The notes below the pieces were generated by a model. The model was given only the letters and a program-made list of their open reading frames with translations, did not search any database and had not been told where the DNA came from. A stretch of DNA of 64,000 bases from Aeoliella mucimassa (GTDB taxonomy: Bacteria; Planctomycetota; Planctomycetia; Pirellulales; Lacipirellulaceae): contig NZ_CP036278.1 in NCBI RefSeq assembly GCF_007748035.1, positions 3,596,001 to 3,660,000 on the forward strand. The letters are read 5' to 3'. The position numbers were made by a program, and so were the translations under genes. Position 1 is the stretch's first letter, and every line of letters begins with the position of its first letter. Of the stretch, positions 44,260 through 54,250 are shown piece by piece.

Positions 44260-45171
44260 ATGACGCTCCGACACTCACTCCACTTGCCGGCGCGGACAGT
44301 GCTTGGTGCTTGCTTTGCGATGAGATGTTTGCTCGTGGTCGCTCTCCTTTGTGGGGTGATGGTTTCAGCGGTAGCCGAAGAGCCCCGCCCTACCCTGGCC
44401 GAAGCGACCGGGCGGGCGTTGGACCTCGGCACGACTGGTTGGAAGCTCTTCATCCCCGACACCTACGTGGCGCGGGACGATGCGAAATACGACCTGCTGA
44501 TTCACTTCCATGGGCATCCACCGGTGGTGTGGAACAACGCGCTCGAGGCGAAGCTCAACGCGGTGATCGTCACCGTGAATTACAACGGGTTGTCGCGGGC
44601 GTATTCCACTCCTTTTTCCGATCCAAAGCTGTTCGGCAAACTGCTCGACGACATTCATAACGAACTTCGCAAGCAACCGGAGTTCGGCGAAAAGGCAACT
44701 CTCGATCAACTGGCGATCTCCTCCTTTAGTGCTGGCTACGGGGCGGTGCGTGAGCTGCTGAAGCAGCCGGAGTATTTTGAGCAGATCGATGCGATTCTCG
44801 CGGCCGATTCGCTTTACGCTTCCACGGTCGACGATGGAACGCCTGACGATTCGCAGCTAATTGATTACAAACGCTTTGCCGAACTGGCGGTCGAAAAGCA
44901 AAAAACCTTCTTGTTTACTCACTCCGAGGTGCCGACTCCGACGTACGAGAGCACCGTCGAGACGGGCGACGAACTGCTCGCGCACCTTGAACTCACGGCC
45001 GAACCTTCCGACGCAACCGGCCTGGGGACCATCGAGTTTTATCGCCAGGCGAAGCGCGGGCAGTTCGAACTGCTCGGCGCCCGCGGCGACGATGGCGACG
45101 CCCACATGGAGCACCTGCGGTACATCGGCGAGTTCTTCGCCCGCTTGCCGCTTGCGAAATTGCCGGAGTAG
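44260..45171 (+). CDS. Exported alpha/beta-hydrolase-like protein
   Basis: A 303-aa protein starting MTLRHSLHLPARTVLGACFA, followed by a hydrophobic signal stretch (MRCLLVVALLCGVMVSAVAE); the ATG at 44320 would give a cleaner signal peptide. The body has the alpha/beta-hydrolase core: LLIHFHGHPPVVWNN, the nucleophile elbow LAISSFSAGYGAVRELL (GxSxG variant SxSxG), an Asp in AADSLYAST, and a His near AHMEHLRYI. An esterase or peptidase is possible. It lies 48 bp after the dehydrogenase stop and may be read through with the operon, although the product is exported and so not a compartment part. Confidence 0.78.
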   Translation: MTLRHSLHLPARTVLGACFAMRCLLVVALLCGVMVSAVAEEPRPTLAEATGRALDLGTTGWKLFIPDTYVARDDAKYDLLIHFHGHPPVVWNNALEAKLNAVIVTVNYNGLSRAYSTPFSDPKLFGKLLDDIHNELRKQPEFGEKATLDQLAISSFSAGYGAVRELLKQPEYFEQIDAILAADSLYASTVDDGTPDDSQLIDYKRFAELAVEKQKTFLFTHSEVPTPTYESTVETGDELLAHLELTAEPSDATGLGTIEFYRQAKRGQFELLGARGDDGDAHMEHLRYIGEFFARLPLAKLPE

Positions 45172-45187
45172 CAATGCTTCGCACAAC

Positions 45188-45211
45188 CAGCCCGGGGACG
45201 CCCCCGGGCTA
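45188..45211. terminator. Hairpin between hydrolase and catalase genes
   Basis: AGCCCGGGG (45189-45197) pairs with CCCCGGGCT (45202-45210) around a 4-nt loop, between two convergent 3' ends; no T-run. Confidence 0.6.
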
Positions 45212-45236
45212 GTCGACGTCGCGCTGTGGGTGGCGA

Positions 45237-46691
45237 TTACTTTTGTTTCACGCCGGCCTCGATTCGTTCGCCGATGGCGGAGTCGATGTGCTTCCAGTAC
45301 TCAAACGCTCGGCTGAGCACCGGCTCGCCGACGCCCTCGTTCAGGTGCCCAACGACGTTCGACACCAAACGGTCCCGCGCGGCGTCGTCCATCACTTCGC
45401 GAACGAGCGTGCCGGCCTGCCCCCAGTCGTCGTCCTCGGCCCGCTTGGTATAAGCGGCCCGCACGAACTCGCCGTCGGCCGCCCACACTGCGTTCTCGGG
45501 GTATCGCTCGCCATCGGCGGCCGGTCCCCCCTTGGAGTTCGGCGCGTACACCGGGTCGGTCGCCGGCTCCACCCGCATCGCCCCATCCTTGCTGTAGCTA
45601 TGCACCGGGCAGCGCGGCTTGTTGACCGGAATCTGCTTGTAATTCACGCCGAGTCGGGCGCGGTGGGCATCCGCGTACGAGAAGATCCGCCCGAGCAACA
45701 TCTTGTCGGGGCTCGGGCCGATGCCAGGCACGAAGTTGTTCACCTCGAACGCGGCCTGCTCAATCTGCGTGTGGAAGTCGACCGGGTTCTGGTTGAGCAC
45801 CAGCTTACCGACCTCTTGCAGCGGGTAATCGGCATGCGGCCAGACCTTCGTGAGATCGAACGGGTTAAAGCGATAGGTCTTCGCCTCTTCGAACGGCATG
45901 ATCTGCACGTTCAGCGTCCACGAAGGGTAATCCCCCTGCTTGATCGCGTTGAACAGATCCCGGCGGTGATAGTCGGAATCTTGCCCGGCCATATCGACCG
46001 CTTCGTCCTGCGTGAAGAACTCGATGCCCTGGTCGGTCTTGAAGTGGTACTTCACCCAGAACCGCTCGCCGGCGGAGTTCACCCACATGTACGTGTGGCT
46101 CGAGTAGCCATTCATATGCCGCCAGGTCTTGGGGATGCCACGATCCCCCATCAGCCAGGCGACCTGATGGGCCGACTCGGGCGACAGGGTCCAGAAGTCC
46201 CATTGCATGTCGTGATCGCGGAGCCCGCTGTCTTGCCGGCGCTTTTGCGAGCGGATGAAGTGCTGGAACTTCAGCGGATCGCGAATAAAGAACACCGGCG
46301 TATTGTTGCCGACCATATCGTAGTTGCCCTCGCTCGTATAGAACTTCAGGGCGAAGCCACGTGGGTCGCGCCAGGTGTCGGGGCTGCCGCGCTCGCCGGC
46401 AACAGTCGAGAAGCGGATGAGCACGTCGGTCTTCGTGCTCGGCTGAAACACCGCTGCCTTCGTAAACTCGCTCACGTCGCTGGTTACCTCAAAATAACCA
46501 AACGCGCCGGAACCTTTCGCGTGCGGCTGACGCTCGGGAATCCGTTCGCGATTGAAGTTGGCCATCTGCTCGATCAAATAGCTGTCGTGCAGCAGGATCG
46601 GTCCGTCCGGCCCGACGGTCAGCGAATGCTCGTCGCTCATCACCGGGCAGCCGGAATCGGTCGTGGTTGGTTTTGTTTTTTCGGTACTCAT
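45237..46691 (-). CDS. katA: Monofunctional heme catalase
   Basis: A 484-aa small-subunit clade catalase. Signature pieces are the distal His region [27 protein letters not shown], the NADPH/heme neighbourhood [18 protein letters not shown], and the proximal-heme block [20 protein letters not shown] with the Tyr ligand. The start is placed at [10 protein letters not shown], preceded by AAGGA; an upstream in-frame extension to 46775 is not needed. The protein is cytoplasmic and complements the exported KatG at the other end of the window. The gene symbol is a family-level label. Confidence 0.96.
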   Translation of the reverse strand: MSTEKTKPTTTDSGCPVMSDEHSLTVGPDGPILLHDSYLIEQMANFNRERIPERQPHAKGSGAFGYFEVTSDVSEFTKAAVFQPSTKTDVLIRFSTVAGERGSPDTWRDPRGFALKFYTSEGNYDMVGNNTPVFFIRDPLKFQHFIRSQKRRQDSGLRDHDMQWDFWTLSPESAHQVAWLMGDRGIPKTWRHMNGYSSHTYMWVNSAGERFWVKYHFKTDQGIEFFTQDEAVDMAGQDSDYHRRDLFNAIKQGDYPSWTLNVQIMPFEEAKTYRFNPFDLTKVWPHADYPLQEVGKLVLNQNPVDFHTQIEQAAFEVNNFVPGIGPSPDKMLLGRIFSYADAHRARLGVNYKQIPVNKPRCPVHSYSKDGAMRVEPATDPVYAPNSKGGPAADGERYPENAVWAADGEFVRAAYTKRAEDDDWGQAGTLVREVMDDAARDRLVSNVVGHLNEGVGEPVLSRAFEYWKHIDSAIGERIEAGVKQK

Positions 46692-47386
46692 TTCCTTTTC
46701 ACCTTCCTGAAACATCGAGACCATCGGTGTCGCTGACCGCGCACGCACCAGGTTGCCAGTCGGGCAACCAGCCAAATGCGGGGTCGGACGACAGGACCAC
46801 GCGGAAGACTCTCGATGCGAGTCCTCCAGGCGTTGTCGCTTTCACGAGTGCTAATAAAAGCAAGTGCGATGCCAATGCCTAACGAAGCACGCGCCATCGC
46901 ACGCGGGCTGCGGCCAGATGACCGTCGCTCGTCGACAGTTGCCAGAAGTATCGTGGTTCGACCAGGCTGCCTCGTCGATTGGCACTCGTCGTTTTGCCCC
47001 CACTTTGCCGGAAAATCGATTGGTGGGGGCAATTCTTACGGCACCCTCATTTGCGCTAAGTACCATGCTCGCAACACCTTGCACGATGCTGGTTCGACGT
47101 AAGTTGCATTTCGAAAAGCCCCCTGGGGGCATTTGATCAGACGGCTCACAACAAAATCTCCTTTACTGGAAACACCACCTATTCACTAGTACACTACCCT
47201 ACCACATAGGGTGGCCAATTACGAGCAAAATCCGAGCAAGCAGGCGGGGTTCATCGAAGCCGGCAAAGTGCTGCGTTTTGAGATGCAGCCATAAAAAAAG
47301 CCCCGGTACGAATACCGGGGCTTTCTGTTTTCGATTCGCTGCAGCTTGTCGCTTGCAGCCTAACGCTAAAGGCTTGTGGCCAAGAG
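46692..47386. other. 695-bp gap upstream of catalase
   Basis: It contains the upstream region of the catalase gene, a perfect GC palindrome GCCCCCTGGGGGC at 47118-47130, and the terminator at 47292-47324. Small frames in it on both strands lack family signatures and ribosome-binding sites and are not called. The left half is rather Arg/Ser-codon-rich in every frame, as non-coding GC-rich DNA usually is. Confidence 0.5.
47292..47324 (-). terminator. Terminator of the DUF1598 gene
   Basis: AAAGCCCCGGTA and TACCGGGGCTTT form a 12-bp perfect stem; on the minus strand the stem is followed by a run of T (AAAAAAA on plus at 47293-47299). It lies about 60 bp after the stop of the gene at 47387. Confidence 0.9.
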
Positions 47387-48742
47387 CTATTTCGCGTCCC
47401 ACCACCAGGTGTTGCTGTTGGCAACGCGATCTTGTTGGCCAGCGACTTCGTCGATCGTGGCGACGGTTTCGTCTTCGGCCAGGATCTCGGCGGGGATGAT
47501 TTGCACACCACCCGACGCGCTGATGATCCACTGGCGGCCAGCCTTGATGAACGAGGTTTGCGTGGCCACGCGCTTGGGAGCGTTGAACTCGGCCAGTTCG
47601 TACTTCTCGTTGATCCAAGGCATATCGAGGCCAACTTGCTCGGCCATGCCTTCGCGAACGATCAGCGTGGCCACCACGGCCAGGTCCATCGCGTTCCGCA
47701 GGTGACCGAACGACGAGTCCTGGTCGGCGAGTATTTCGAACTTGTCGGTGAAGGTGTCGGCCCACTTCTTGGCAGGACCGCCGGCTGCAACGGTTTGGGT
47801 CTTTTCGCCTTGAGCATTCACGTAGTCTTGCTCGGTCAGGCACTTGATGCCTTGGCCACGGATTTCCCAGGCCAGCCCGGCTTCGTCGCGAAGCACCGGT
47901 TGGTAGTTGGGAGCCAGCCACCAGCGGGGCAGCATGTTCTGCGAAACGCGACCGCGGCCTTTGCCGAGCAGCTGCAGGTAGCTCGGCATGTTATTCACCG
48001 GCGAGGGCTCGAAGCCCATGGCGAGACGCTTCATGCGGAAGTCGGCGGCCACCATCGTACGGGCGAAGTGCGAGGTTTGGGGAACGCCGGTAACCGAGAT
48101 GGTTTGATAACCCATGGCCTCGGCAATGGCGTTGGCAGCCCGCTCGGGGCCAGCGTTCGCGTTGAGGCTTCCCACCATCTTCTGCACGTTGGCCAATCCC
48201 TCGGGAGTGGGATCGATCGAGCAGCTCATGCCCTGACCTGGGTTGGCCAGTGCCGAACGCATGGCGACCATGAAGTCGTCGAGGGCGACCACGGGACGGC
48301 CGGAGTTCTGACCAACCACGTTGCCCAGCTCATCGATGCGCCAACCTTCGGCAGGTCCGGCGAGCACCACGTCTTTCAGCTCGGGGTAGACCAACACGTA
48401 CTGCACGCGTTGCAGGCCGCCCAGCAGCATCACTTCGTCGGGCACTGGCAGGCCGGCTTCCTTCTTCTCGGCGATGATCGCTTCGACCTGACGCAGCGAG
48501 ATGAATCGCAGCGGGCTGGCTTCGGCAATGTCGGTCGGCACCTGGTCGAGTCCGGTCTCGCGAACAGCGGCCAGACGCTCGGGGTCGCCAACCGTGGGGT
48601 TCGAAACTACACCCTCGGCATCGATCGACACGCCACCCACTGCATTTTGACGGACGAAGCCGCCGGCAAAGGCTGGCTGGCAAGTTAGCAGCAGCAAGGA
48701 AGCCAACGTACTGGCAAAGCTGATGCGGAGCACTAAGGACAT
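47387..48742 (-). CDS. Exported DUF1598 protein
   Basis: A 451-aa protein with signal peptide MSLVLRISFASTLASLLLLT...PAFAGG. Long conserved-looking blocks (GGLQRVQYVLVYPELKDVVL; GPAEGWRIDELGNVVGQNSG; GMSCSIDPTPEGLANVQKMV; LPRWWLAPNYQPVLRDEAGL; FEILADQDSSFGHLRNAMDL) match what I remember of DUF1598, a planctomycete family with no known function. The protein starts as usual about 35 residues after the signal with GGVSIDAEGVVSN. A dedicated terminator suggests monocistronic expression. Confidence 0.85.
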   Translation of the reverse strand: MSLVLRISFASTLASLLLLTCQPAFAGGFVRQNAVGGVSIDAEGVVSNPTVGDPERLAAVRETGLDQVPTDIAEASPLRFISLRQVEAIIAEKKEAGLPVPDEVMLLGGLQRVQYVLVYPELKDVVLAGPAEGWRIDELGNVVGQNSGRPVVALDDFMVAMRSALANPGQGMSCSIDPTPEGLANVQKMVGSLNANAGPERAANAIAEAMGYQTISVTGVPQTSHFARTMVAADFRMKRLAMGFEPSPVNNMPSYLQLLGKGRGRVSQNMLPRWWLAPNYQPVLRDEAGLAWEIRGQGIKCLTEQDYVNAQGEKTQTVAAGGPAKKWADTFTDKFEILADQDSSFGHLRNAMDLAVVATLIVREGMAEQVGLDMPWINEKYELAEFNAPKRVATQTSFIKAGRQWIISASGGVQIIPAEILAEDETVATIDEVAGQQDRVANSNTWWWDAK

Positions 48743-49206
48743 GTTTACTCTCCCGTTTGTCGCGAATCTGGCGGAATGGTTAGACCGGTCTCCCGACCAA
48801 CCTGAATGGGCCTATATTGGCCAACTGGCAGGCAGCAAAGCTTGCATCAGTTGAAGTAAGCAGAATAAAGGGCTCGGGCGGTTCCGGCTATATCAAAATA
48901 CTTGCTAAGTCGTGCTCTCGCAATCGGTTTCGCCTATTCAGAGGCTGTGAATGGTGTCGATCGATATGTCCTGCAAGCGATCCGGCATGCGGTAACTACC
49001 GATCTCGAGCGTCCGAAGGCTCGTAGAAGCAGTAAAAACTCCCTAAGTTACGGCCAGTTAGGCATTTCCGGCTTCATTTACACTTGATGATCTAGGTATA
49101 GTAGGAATAGGCTGTATTAGGTGAAAACCTAGCGGGGGAAGGCTGTTTGCCACAGCCCAGTCCGGCTGACCATCCCGCCCTGGCATATGGATTCAATGAT
49201 TATTCG
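48743..49206. other. 464-bp gap upstream of sigma-54 activator
   Basis: Lies between divergent genes. No gene, repeat or strong operator recognised. The sequence around 49100 is A+T-richer than its surroundings, as expected for a promoter region. Confidence 0.5.
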
Positions 49207-51246
49207 ATGACCGCGTACTTGGTTATTCGCGAAGGCTCCAAATGGACCGATGTTTTTCGCCTTGTTGAGGGGGAATCGGTAACGATTGGCCGGGCGCCAA
49301 CGAATGCCATCGTGGTGAAGGACGAGCGTTGCAGCCGAAATCACGCGGAAATCTTCCAAATTCAGCAGCAGTGGACCCTGCGCGACCTCGATAGCCGCAA
49401 CGGCACCCAGGTCGATGGCGACGTAATCTCTGCGGATTACCCCCTGGAACCGGGCGACATCATCCGCATCGGCAACTCGCACCTGGCGTTTGTCGACAAC
49501 CTGTCGCACGCGTTTCCCGACCCCACGAGCGTGCTGCGGACATCGCGGCCAGTCGACGAGAGCCGCAGCGCGTTGTCGGACGATGATGACGACGAAAGCG
49601 TGTTCGAGCCGGTCGAACCGACCCAAATCACCCACCGCCGCGACCAGAGCCGGTTTCTCGAGGCCTCGAGCCACGACGACCAACCCGCGACCCCTAAAGT
49701 GGGCCGAGCCGCGACCAAGCTCTGCCGACTGGCATTCGAGCTGGCCAAAACCACCGACGTGGTGTCGCTGGCCAACTCGGCCATGGCCGCGCTGTTTGAG
49801 AGCACCCAGATCGACGCCGGCGGCCTGCTGCTGCGGGGACGCGACAACGAAGGGGGCCGCACGCTCGAAACGCTCGAAGTGATCGCCTCGCGTAGCGAGT
49901 CGGCCCACCGGTATCACCGAGTCAGCCAGTTCCTGGCCTCGACCGTGATGCGCGACGGTCAGGGCGTGCTCGCTCGCAACGTGATGGACGACAGCCAACT
50001 CGGCGCCCGCGACTCGAGCGGCGACATCCTGGCGACCAGCGTGATCTGCGCCCCGATCCGGCAAGATGGCAACGTGCTGGGCATCCTGCACTTGTATTCC
50101 ACGGATGCCGCGCGTCCGCTCGATCCCGATGACTTGGAGTTTTCGCTGGCCGTGGCCGACACGGTATCGATGACCCTGCAGAACCTCGATCGCCGGCAAG
50201 AGCTGGCCGAGAACCTGAATTGGGTCCGCGACGAGAACGTTCAGCTCCGCGAACAACTCGGCGTGCAGAGCGAAATCGTCGGCGGCAGCGAAGCGATGCA
50301 CCGCGTCGCCCAGCAGATTGCGCGAGCGGCTCCCAGCCGTTCGACAGTGCTGATCCGCGGCGAGAGCGGCGTAGGCAAAGAACTGGTCGCCCGAGCGGTG
50401 CACTACTCAAGCCCGCGGAAAAAAGGGCCGTTCGTCTGCTTGAACTGCGCGGCGCTCTCCGAAACGCTGCTCGAAAGCGAACTGTTCGGCCACGAGAAGG
50501 GAGCCTTTACCGGTGCGACGCACCGCAAGCTGGGCAAGTTCGAATCGGCCAACAAAGGGACGCTCATGCTCGACGAAATCGGCGAGATGAGCCCCACAAT
50601 CCAAGCCAAGTTCCTGCGTGTGCTCGAAGGGCATCCGTTCGAACGCGTCGGCGGCAGCGAAGCCATTAAGGCCGACGTTCGTGTGATTGCCGCAACGAAC
50701 CGAGACCTCGAAAAAGAGGTGATGGAGGGACGTTTCCGCCGCGACTTGTACTTCCGCCTGCACGTGCTCGAGATCATCGTGCCCGCGCTCCGCAAGCGGC
50801 CCGAGGACATCCCCGAGCTAGCGCGGTACTTCCTGCATCGCTACAACGACGAAACCGGCCGCCGGATCCGCGATTTCACCCCACGGGCGCTTGAGGAACT
50901 GCAACATTACCGCTGGCCGGGTAACGTGCGGGAGATGAAAAACGTGATCGAGCGAGCCGTGGTGCTCGCCCGCGGCGAGTTCATCGACCACGACGACCTG
51001 ATTCTCTCGACGCTCAAAACCGCAGGCGACACCGAGACCGGTGGAAGCTCGGCGAACTTGCCAAGCGACGGTTTCGTGCCTTGCTCGCTGGCCGAAATGG
51101 AGCAGCAGCACATCCTGGCAACACTCGAATCAACCGGCTGGAACAAGAGCAAAGCCGCTTCGATCCTAGGCATCGAACGCTCGACGCTCGACCGCAAAAT
51201 CCAACGCTACGAACTAAACGCCCACCGCGAAGCGGCCAAGCGTTAA
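49207..51246 (+). CDS. Sigma-54-dependent activator with FHA and GAF domains
   Basis: A 679-aa regulator. Residues 1-100 are an FHA phosphothreonine-binding domain ([20 protein letters not shown] then [10 protein letters not shown] and [17 protein letters not shown]). Residues about 160-330 are a GAF sensor domain. Residues about 340-580 are the AAA+ motor: Walker [18 protein letters not shown], the sigma-54-contact GAFTGA in [15 protein letters not shown], and Walker [12 protein letters not shown]. Residues about 620-679 are a Fis-type helix-turn-helix ([20 protein letters not shown]). FHA suggests Ser/Thr-kinase input. The start at 49207 is preferred to a TTG at 49147. The regulated promoter is not known. 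Confidence 0.95.
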   Translation: MTAYLVIREGSKWTDVFRLVEGESVTIGRAPTNAIVVKDERCSRNHAEIFQIQQQWTLRDLDSRNGTQVDGDVISADYPLEPGDIIRIGNSHLAFVDNLSHAFPDPTSVLRTSRPVDESRSALSDDDDDESVFEPVEPTQITHRRDQSRFLEASSHDDQPATPKVGRAATKLCRLAFELAKTTDVVSLANSAMAALFESTQIDAGGLLLRGRDNEGGRTLETLEVIASRSESAHRYHRVSQFLASTVMRDGQGVLARNVMDDSQLGARDSSGDILATSVICAPIRQDGNVLGILHLYSTDAARPLDPDDLEFSLAVADTVSMTLQNLDRRQELAENLNWVRDENVQLREQLGVQSEIVGGSEAMHRVAQQIARAAPSRSTVLIRGESGVGKELVARAVHYSSPRKKGPFVCLNCAALSETLLESELFGHEKGAFTGATHRKLGKFESANKGTLMLDEIGEMSPTIQAKFLRVLEGHPFERVGGSEAIKADVRVIAATNRDLEKEVMEGRFRRDLYFRLHVLEIIVPALRKRPEDIPELARYFLHRYNDETGRRIRDFTPRALEELQHYRWPGNVREMKNVIERAVVLARGEFIDHDDLILSTLKTAGDTETGGSSANLPSDGFVPCSLAEMEQQHILATLESTGWNKSKAASILGIERSTLDRKIQRYELNAHREAAKR

Positions 51247-51254
51247 CCGGGTGG

Positions 51255-51686
51255 CTAAAGCTGTTCGGGCAGAAGCGTCAGTGGGCTACCATCTGCTTTC
51301 TGTAGCAGTTGAAAGTGCCGACGATCGACCGTGAACACGGTATCCATTGATTCCCGATTGGCCAAATGCAGCAGGCAGACATCCGCCAGATCAAGCTGCT
51401 GGTCGTGGTACTTGGCAAAAATCGAGCTGATTTCGGGGAGATCTGCTTCGGTTAGCGGAAGCAAGCTGAAGTCGCCTGAGATGATCGCTCGAAACAGGTC
51501 TTGTTGTTGGCTGCGCTGTTTCCTCAGCATGTACATCGCTTCGGTTACAACTGGCCAGCAAGTGTAGGCTTTCCCAAACGGTAAGGCATCGAACACATCG
51601 TAGCAGACTTGATGCGCTGGATCTCCGGAATTGTAAAGTGCGAGAATAGGACCTGTGTCCACAAGTACCGGCTTACTCAGCTTCAT
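51255..51686 (-). CDS. PIN-domain toxin (VapC-like ribonuclease)
   Basis: A 143-aa PIN-fold protein. Acidic metal-binding residues are visible: D10 in KPVLVDTGPILALYN, E in VVTEAMYMLR, D in LDLADVCLLHLA and D in VFTVDRRHF. These proteins cut RNA, often tRNA. The start overlaps the end of the antitoxin gene by 14 bp, so the two are translated together. The 3' end is close to the activator gene on the opposite strand. Confidence 0.9.
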   Translation of the reverse strand: MKLSKPVLVDTGPILALYNSGDPAHQVCYDVFDALPFGKAYTCWPVVTEAMYMLRKQRSQQQDLFRAIISGDFSLLPLTEADLPEISSIFAKYHDQQLDLADVCLLHLANRESMDTVFTVDRRHFQLLQKADGSPLTLLPEQL

Positions 51687-51921
51687 GGCTACCGAAGCCT
51701 TCCATGTACTTTGGATTCGTCGACCAATCGGGAGGGGCGTCGGTAATCGAGCCGATCATCCCGCGTTCCTTAAAGCCGTCTAAGACTGATCTTTTAGGTT
51801 GTTCGTCTGTTTGCGCAGCATGGCTTGGCTTGGCAGTCATGATACTACTGACAAGCTCGGCGCGCTCCGCTTCGGTCAGTTCTTCAACCTTGGCGAGAAT
51901 CTCTTGTACTTTGCTGGACAT
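51673..51921 (-). CDS. Cognate antitoxin of the PIN toxin
   Basis: An 82-aa protein, acidic and helical at the start (MSSKVQEILAKVEELTEAER), with a disordered Pro/Asp-rich C-terminus that could mask the toxin. The N-terminal helix pattern KVEELTEAERAELVSSIM resembles addiction-module antitoxins of the AbrB/RHH-less VapB class. A perfect AAGGAGG precedes the ATG. Adjacent and overlapping gene order identifies its role; DNA-binding mode not evident. Confidence 0.82.
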   Translation of the reverse strand: MSSKVQEILAKVEELTEAERAELVSSIMTAKPSHAAQTDEQPKRSVLDGFKERGMIGSITDAPPDWSTNPKYMEGFGSHEAE

Positions 51922-52001
51922 GGCAATTCCTCCTTACGATCTATGCTACGCAAATCGGAATACCGAGGCCACCGCAGTTACCAAGTTGCCCCGCGGGGCG
52001 A

Positions 52002-52460
52002 CTATTCGTCGGCTGCCCGCATCCAGGTGGCGATCGTCGGGGTGTGGTCCACCAGCTCTTCAGGGGTGAAGTAGAGGGCGATTTCCCGCTCGGCCGCTTC
52101 GGGACCATCGGAGCCGTGCACCAGGTTCATCTGGCGGCTGCTGCTGAAATCGCCGCGGATGGTGCCTGGGGCGGCCTTCAACCCGCTGGTCGCACCCAGC
52201 ATGTCGCGGACCACGGTGATGGCTTCCAGACCTTCCAGCACCGCGGCCACGATCGGGCCACCGGTGATGAACGACTCGAGCGTCGGGTACCAGGCCTTCT
52301 CTACGTGCTCTGCGTAGTGCTGCTTGGCCAGCTCAGGCGTGACCTGCATCAGCTTCATGCCGACGAACGAGAGTCCCTTGTCCTCGAACCGCGAGATGAT
52401 GCGGCCCATCAAACGGCGTTGGACAGAGTCGGGCTTAAGCAGAATAAGCGTGCGTTGCAT
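52002..52460 (-). CDS. ndk: Nucleoside diphosphate kinase
   Basis: A 152-aa enzyme that balances nucleoside triphosphates. MQRTLILLKPDSVQRRLMGR and the active-site MNLVHGSDGPEAAEREIALY (H115 is phosphorylated) fit the family, although the usual HGSDS is HGSDG. It is divergent from nfo. Start codon without an obvious Shine-Dalgarno sequence. Confidence 0.96.
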   Translation of the reverse strand: MQRTLILLKPDSVQRRLMGRIISRFEDKGLSFVGMKLMQVTPELAKQHYAEHVEKAWYPTLESFITGGPIVAAVLEGLEAITVVRDMLGATSGLKAAPGTIRGDFSSSRQMNLVHGSDGPEAAEREIALYFTPEELVDHTPTIATWMRAADE

Positions 52461-52602
52461 AGGGAAGTTCTCGCCTGCAGGGTGGATAGTGTAAGTTGGT
52501 TGGGACTCGGATTTTAGGTCACCCCGCGCGAGTGTTCAACGGGGAGCCACCCAGGGAAGTCCGAATGGCGAAGGACGAAACGACAAGCTAGGAAAGGTTC
52601 AA

Positions 52603-53463
52603 ATGCCCCTATTCGGTGCCCACATGTCGATTGCCGGCGGCTATTACAAAGCCGTTGAGGCGGCCAGCCGGGCTGGTTGCGAGTGCGTTCAGCTGTTTAC
52701 CAAGAATAACAACCAATGGCGGGCCAAGGAACTTACCGACGCCGAGGCCGAGCGGTTTAAGGCGACCCTCGCCGAGCTTGGCATCACGAATCCGATCGCC
52801 CACGACTCGTACCTGATTAACCTCGGCAGCCCCGACGACGAGCTGTGGAAGAAGTCGATCGACGCACTGGTGGTCGAACTCCAGCGGGCCGACAAGCTCG
52901 GCATCCCCTACGTGGTCGCCCACCCGGGAGCGTTCACCACCAGCACCGAAGCCGAAGGCATCCGCCGCATCGCCAATGGACTGAACGAAGTCCACAAGCA
53001 GACCAAAGGCATCGGCTCGCAGGTGCTGCTCGAAACCACCGCTGGGCAGGGGTCGAATCTCGGTTGGCGGTTCGAGCACCTCTCGGGCATCATCGAAAAG
53101 ACTCGCGATCCCGACCGTCTGGGGGTCTGCTTCGACACGTGCCATGTGTTCGCGGCCGGCTACGCGATGGAGACCAAGAAGGAATACCTGGCGACCATTC
53201 GCGAACTCGACAAGACCGTCGGCTACAAGATGGTCAAGGCGTTCCACCTGAACGACAGCCTGAAACCACTTGGCTCGCGAGTAGACCGCCACGCTCACAT
53301 CGGCGAAGGCGAGATGGGCCTCGAGCCGTTCCGTCATCTGCTAAACGACCGCCGGTTCAAGAAAGTACCGATGTACCTCGAAACCCCGAAAGGCACGAGC
53401 GACCTGGGCGAGGATTTCGATGTGGTGAATCTACGCACGCTACGCGGCTTGATCGAGAAGTAA
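52603..53463 (+). CDS. nfo: Endonuclease IV (apurinic/apyrimidinic)
   Basis: A 286-aa zinc-dependent AP endonuclease, a base-excision-repair enzyme. Motifs are GAHMSIAGGYYKAVEAASRA, YVVAHPGAFTTS, LLETTAGQGSNLG, LGVCFDTCHVFAAGY and RVDRHAHIGEGEMG, all typical TIM-barrel metal-ligand blocks. AGGAAAGG precedes the ATG. It stands alone between ndk and the channel gene. Confidence 0.97.
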   Translation: MPLFGAHMSIAGGYYKAVEAASRAGCECVQLFTKNNNQWRAKELTDAEAERFKATLAELGITNPIAHDSYLINLGSPDDELWKKSIDALVVELQRADKLGIPYVVAHPGAFTTSTEAEGIRRIANGLNEVHKQTKGIGSQVLLETTAGQGSNLGWRFEHLSGIIEKTRDPDRLGVCFDTCHVFAAGYAMETKKEYLATIRELDKTVGYKMVKAFHLNDSLKPLGSRVDRHAHIGEGEMGLEPFRHLLNDRRFKKVPMYLETPKGTSDLGEDFDVVNLRTLRGLIEK

Positions 53464-53512
53464 TAAGAGGACATACCCAGAGCAATCGTCTTAGTATCGG
53501 GGGGAGCGACAC

Positions 53513-54250
53513 ATGCGTCTCAAAGCAATTGTGGAAGATAGCGACACATCGGCTGGTTGGTGGTTTGATCTAACCGTGCAGGTGTTGATTATTGTTTCGC
53601 TATTTTCGTTCTCTATCGAAACGCTTCCCGACTTACCACCACATGTCCACCGAGTGCTCCGCATCATTGAGAGCGTAACCGTCTGCATTTTTTCGCTGGA
53701 GTACCTGACCAGAGTTTGGGTAGCGGATAACAAGCTAAAGTACATGTTTAGCTTTTTTGGCATAATCGACTTTGCGTCTATAGTACCCTTCTACCTGCCT
53801 GGAGGAGTGGATCTGCGGTCGTTGCGAGTGTTGAGATTGCTGCGAGCGTTCCGGTTGTTCAAGCTGTTGCGATACAACCAGGCGATGAAGCGATTTAGCA
53901 TCGCGATTGGATTGATTCGAGAAGAACTCATTTTGTTTTCGATCGTCACTTCGATGATGTTCTATATCTCCGCAGTAGGCATTTACTATTTTGAAAACAC
54001 CGCTCAGCCGGAAGTGTTCGACTCGATTTTCACCAGTCTTTGGTGGGCGATCGTCACTTTAACCACGGTCGGCTATGGTGACATTTACCCCATTACTCTC
54101 GGCGGCCGCATCTTTACCTTCTTCGTGTTGATGGGAGGGTTGGGAGTGGTCGCCGTACCGGCGGGTTTGTTTTCTTCCGCTTTGAGCGAAGCCCGCCGAT
54201 TGTCGAACTCAGACAAAACCAATGCAGTCACCAGCGAAACCACAACTTGA
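53513..54250 (+). CDS. Voltage-gated-type potassium channel
   Basis: A 245-aa six-helix channel of the Kv family. S4 carries regularly spaced arginines (DLRSLRVLRLLRAFRLFKLL), the pore helix and filter are SLWWAIVTLTTVGYGDIYPI (TVGYGD selectivity filter), and S6 follows (FFVLMGGLGVVAVPAGLFSS). It is about the length of KvAP-like bacterial channels. A strong GGGGGAG site precedes the ATG. Its 3' end overlaps the exchanger gene by 29 bp, so the two are coupled. Ion selectivity is inferred from the filter. Confidence 0.94.
   Translation: MRLKAIVEDSDTSAGWWFDLTVQVLIIVSLFSFSIETLPDLPPHVHRVLRIIESVTVCIFSLEYLTRVWVADNKLKYMFSFFGIIDFASIVPFYLPGGVDLRSLRVLRLLRAFRLFKLLRYNQAMKRFSIAIGLIREELILFSIVTSMMFYISAVGIYYFENTAQPEVFDSIFTSLWWAIVTLTTVGYGDIYPITLGGRIFTFFVLMGGLGVVAVPAGLFSSALSEARRLSNSDKTNAVTSETTT

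Noticed and set aside
46776-47136. Small frames upstream of catalase
   Set aside because: Overlapping frames on both strands with no support; treated as non-coding.
49147-49206. An upstream TTG start for the sigma-54 activator
   Set aside because: Adds 20 residues not seen in FHA-domain proteins; the ATG at 49207 directly precedes the FHA fold.
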